Shown: positions 13,027 through 14,409 of the stretch, piece by piece | Layout of the letters: the number at the start of each line of letters is the position of its first letter | Numbering within the stretch: position 1 is the first letter of the stretch | Source of the DNA: JBDIVL01 sp039794405 | Lineage (GTDB): Bacteria; Planctomycetota; Brocadiia; Brocadiales; Brocadiaceae | Direction: 5' to 3' | Length of the DNA: 14,409 nucleotides | Assembly (NCBI GenBank): GCA_039794405.1 | Contig: JBDIVL010000067.1 | Span: 1 to 14,409 of the forward strand | Translations under genes and position numbers: made by a program | The notes under the pieces: model-generated | Databases searched by the model: none | Seen by the model: only the letters and a program-made list of their open reading frames with translations | What the model was told of the DNA's origin: nothing

Positions 13027-13335
13027 CGTTATCTTAGTTACGAAATATCGTAAACAAAAACCAAATTTTCGTTACTTCTTCTAATCTCGTAAGCATACTT
13101 GTTGGTTCCTTGTAAGTCATAACCCATTGATAACATTGCTATTGAGTTTTGTTTGAAGGCATTGGCATATGATTTGTCTTTTAAAAATACAGAACAAGAA
13201 GAGGTTTATATAACATCGATATTTCACGGTCATTGAGAAAGGAGGCAATGATGTGGAGAAAGGCTTACAAGATTGTCAGAAGGCCGTAACAGAATGTACC
13301 GTTACAAAAACAATCATTTTTCAGGAGGGACCGCT
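13027..13335. other. Divergent leader region upstream of the secreted-protein gene
   Basis: This 309-bp stretch separates the minus-strand hypothetical gene from the plus-strand genes. TATATAAC at 13207-13214 is a possible plus-strand -10 region without a good -35. TGAGAAAGGAGG at 13234-13245 heads a 13-codon micro-ORF and is identical to the ribosome-site segment of the HAO/HDH-type gene at 14215-14226. Nothing else is recognised. Confidence 0.4.
13248..13289 (+). CDS. Micro-ORF with a strong ribosome binding site (possible leader peptide or gene relic)
   Basis: ATGATG follows TGAGAAAGGAGG by only 2-5 bases and opens a 13-residue frame, MMWRKAYKIVRRP. It ends 46 bp before the start of the secreted-protein gene. 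The ribosome site is as strong as any in the window, which is unusual for a non-genic frame. The shared 12-base segment with the HAO/HDH start, and the similar aromatic/basic opening, raise the possibility that it is the decayed start of a duplicated cytochrome gene. Translation is inference. Confidence 0.3.
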   Translation: MMWRKAYKIVRRP

Positions 13336-13785
13336 ATGAAGACTTCTATTTTAGGAATCATAGCCCTGTTTCTTATCGCATTTATATCAACCGGTGTTTT
13401 CGCGGCTAACGGGAACAAAGGTGATTGGGGTTTCGAACCAAAGGATTATCAATATGCCTTAATCGAGGGTGAAATAACTTCAATCGATCACAATAAGGGG
13501 ATACTCCATGTGAAAGGAACAGATGAACAAATATTTTTCTGTGAGCACACAGAATTTTTTAGCGGGGATATTTCACTACCAATGGAAAGAGTGTTCCATG
13601 CCGTAAAATTCAACCATGACCAGAAAATAAAGGCAGACAACGTCAGCGTTGGAGACATGATTAAATCCCGATATAGCAAATTCAGCAATGGCAAGAAATA
13701 CCTGGACACTTGTTTGGTAAGAAAAAACCTGAAATCCAGAGATGCAACAGGTGACAAAGACGATACATTCCTATCGGGAAAATAA
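13336..13785 (+). CDS. Secreted protein of unknown function
   Basis: A 149-residue protein with a clear Sec signal peptide (MKTSILGIIALFLIAFISTG then VFA, cleavage after residue 23). The mature part starts ANGNKGDWGF and has alternating beta-rich segments: ALIEGEITSIDHNKGILHV, a KADNVSVGDMIKSRYSKF turn and KKYLDTCLV. That pattern (an EGxIxxID-xGxLxV strand pair followed by VGDxxxxxY) suggests a small OB-like beta barrel akin to DUF5666-type domains, but I do not identify the family. The frame is open from 13273, yet GGAGGG six bases before the ATG at 13336 and the signal peptide fix that start. It lies two genes ahead of the HAO/HDH gene on the same strand, so a periplasmic or anammoxosomal role is possible. 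Confidence 0.75.
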   Translation: MKTSILGIIALFLIAFISTGVFAANGNKGDWGFEPKDYQYALIEGEITSIDHNKGILHVKGTDEQIFFCEHTEFFSGDISLPMERVFHAVKFNHDQKIKADNVSVGDMIKSRYSKFSNGKKYLDTCLVRKNLKSRDATGDKDDTFLSGK

Positions 13786-13835
13786 GGTTGCTTATTCAAG
13801 GTTTATGGTTTTAGGTCTTTAAACGATTATGCTAT

Positions 13836-13868
13836 AAAGACACAAACACTTCATGTTATTGTGTCTTT
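13836..13868 (+). terminator. 10-bp hairpin between the secreted-protein and small-membrane-protein genes
   Basis: AAAGACACAA (13836-13845) pairs perfectly with TTGTGTCTTT (13859-13868) across a 13-nt loop. The trailing TTT is within the stem and GTGG follows, so termination efficiency would be low; partial read-through or transcript processing is equally possible. It sits 50 bp after the secreted-protein stop codon. Confidence 0.35.
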
Positions 13869-13892
13869 GTGGCCAGAGAAAGGGGTAAAAAG

Positions 13893-14066
13893 ATGCTAGC
13901 AGTGCTCTATATATTGAAAAGATCTACGGTTCTCTTTCTGGTACCATTTGCAATTTTTCTTTTGCCAACTTTTCTTTACGTCATCATCGCACTCAGCTTG
14001 GGAAAAATAATGCATCTGCTCCACAAAGTATATTATTTTCGATACAAAACTCATTGCAACTCTTAA
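13893..14066 (+). CDS. Small hydrophobic membrane protein of unknown function
   Basis: A 57-residue protein, almost all of whose middle (about 12-39, from TVLFLVPFAIFLLP on) is one long or two tightly packed membrane helices, followed by a His/Tyr/Lys-rich tail ending KTHCNS. No family is recognised. The frame is open from a GTG at 13869, but AAAGGGG lies seven bases before the ATG at 13893, so that start is chosen. It lies between the secreted protein and the HAO/HDH-type gene on the same strand and may belong to the same cluster. Confidence 0.5.
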   Translation: MLAVLYILKRSTVLFLVPFAIFLLPTFLYVIIALSLGKIMHLLHKVYYFRYKTHCNS

Positions 14067-14091
14067 TTCTCTTCTTCTTTATGAAGAAAAT

Positions 14092-14163
14092 ATGTATGGC
14101 TGTATGAAAATTTGTCAGGAAAGGAAGGTGATTAATATGCTCACAATAAATCTTGTCTCATAG
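14092..14163 (+). CDS. Micro-ORF in the leader of the HAO/HDH-type gene
   Basis: A short frame ends MLTINLVS at a TAG (14161-14163). The last ATG (14137) is preceded by GGAAGGTGATTAAT, a plausible ribosome site giving an eight-residue peptide. The same frame is open back to an ATG at 14092 (23 residues). It ends 68 bp before the HAO/HDH start. It could be a translated leader peptide or simply chance; no run of regulatory codons is evident. Confidence 0.22.
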   Translation: MYGCMKICQERKVINMLTINLVS

Positions 14164-14231
14164 AAGTATTATTGAATGGTTGGGCGCTGGTTACTTTACA
14201 CCGCTATAGAGATATGAGAAAGGAGGATATA

Positions 14232-14409
14232 ATGTGTAAATTTTGGAAATGGACTTTGGCGTCGGCATTCATTGGCTGCAGCACTATGGGTGTGGTTGCC
14301 AGCCTGATGCAGAAGGAAGCAAAGGCCGTAGAAATCATCACCCATTGGGTTCCACATGAAGTGTATGGTGTTCCGGGAGAGCCGGATAACAACGGTAAGG
14401 TATTCTTTT
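14232..14409 (+). CDS. HAO-family octahaem cytochrome (hydroxylamine/hydrazine oxidoreductase type), N-terminus only, runs off the right edge
   Basis: Fifty-nine codons are visible. A signal peptide opens MCKFWKWTLASAFIGCSTMG and ends in KEAKA, cleaved before VE. The mature start, EIITHWVPHEVYGVPGEPD followed by NNGKVFF, matches from memory the start of anammox hydroxylamine oxidoreductase-like proteins and hydrazine dehydrogenase (HZO/HDH). These octahaem enzymes oxidise hydrazine to N2 or hydroxylamine to NO inside the anammoxosome. No CXXCH motif falls within the visible part, so haem content and the choice between HAO and HDH cannot be checked here. AAAGGAGG five bases before the ATG is a very strong ribosome site, as expected for an abundant enzyme. 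Its maturation would need the CcsA/ResB system encoded at the other end of the window. Confidence 0.78.
   Translation, partial: MCKFWKWTLASAFIGCSTMGVVASLMQKEAKAVEIITHWVPHEVYGVPGEPDNNGKVFF

Noticed and set aside
13488..13799. Minus-strand open frame of 103 codons
   Set aside because: It is antisense to the secreted-protein gene, which has a signal peptide and a strong ribosome site.

Overview
The window most likely comes from an anammox planctomycete (order Brocadiales, Kuenenia/Brocadia/Jettenia type). The best evidence is the open reading frame that runs off the right edge. Its exported N-terminus matches, from memory, the start of the anammox octaheme hydroxylamine oxidoreductase / hydrazine dehydrogenase family. 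The left edge carries a System II cytochrome c maturation pair (ResB plus the start of CcsA), which fits a lineage rich in multihaem cytochromes, and a futalosine-type menaquinone prenyltransferase lies between. The genus cannot be fixed by reading alone.

Layout. 1-8781 is one long minus-strand run: start of ccsA, resB, an OmpA/Pal-like lipoprotein, hisI, thiE, purB, groEL, groES and a single-domain response regulator. Gaps of roughly 80-270 bp suggest several transcripts. Sigma70-like promoters with 17-bp spacers are visible before resB and the OmpA gene, and there is a good intrinsic terminator after groEL. 8836-9802 is a 967-bp AT-rich gap with possible remains of a sensor kinase, a long imperfect inverted repeat and a 17-bp tandem repeat. 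9803-12468 holds mqnP (+), a DUF2905 membrane protein (-), a DUF3820 protein (-), a small HNH protein (+) and a VOC/glyoxalase-fold protein (-). 12544-13026 is an unrecognised minus-strand gene whose last 26 codons lie inside a short palindromic element with perfect 15-bp arms. From 13248 the plus strand carries a micro-ORF, a secreted 149-residue protein, a 57-residue membrane protein, another micro-ORF and then the HAO/HDH-type gene.

How the genes fit together. CcsA/ResB attach haem to exported apocytochromes such as the terminal HAO/HDH product. MqnP makes the quinone that links such cytochromes to the membrane. HisI and PurB both belong to pathways that yield AICAR, and thiamine synthesis branches from the same purine trunk (AIR), so hisI-thiE-purB is a metabolically plausible cluster. 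GroES/GroEL are housekeeping.

No CRISPR array, tRNA, rRNA, intact transposase or recognisable defence system was seen. The least explained parts are the leader region and small genes ahead of the HAO/HDH gene, the palindromic element at 12546-12625, and the 8836-9802 gap.
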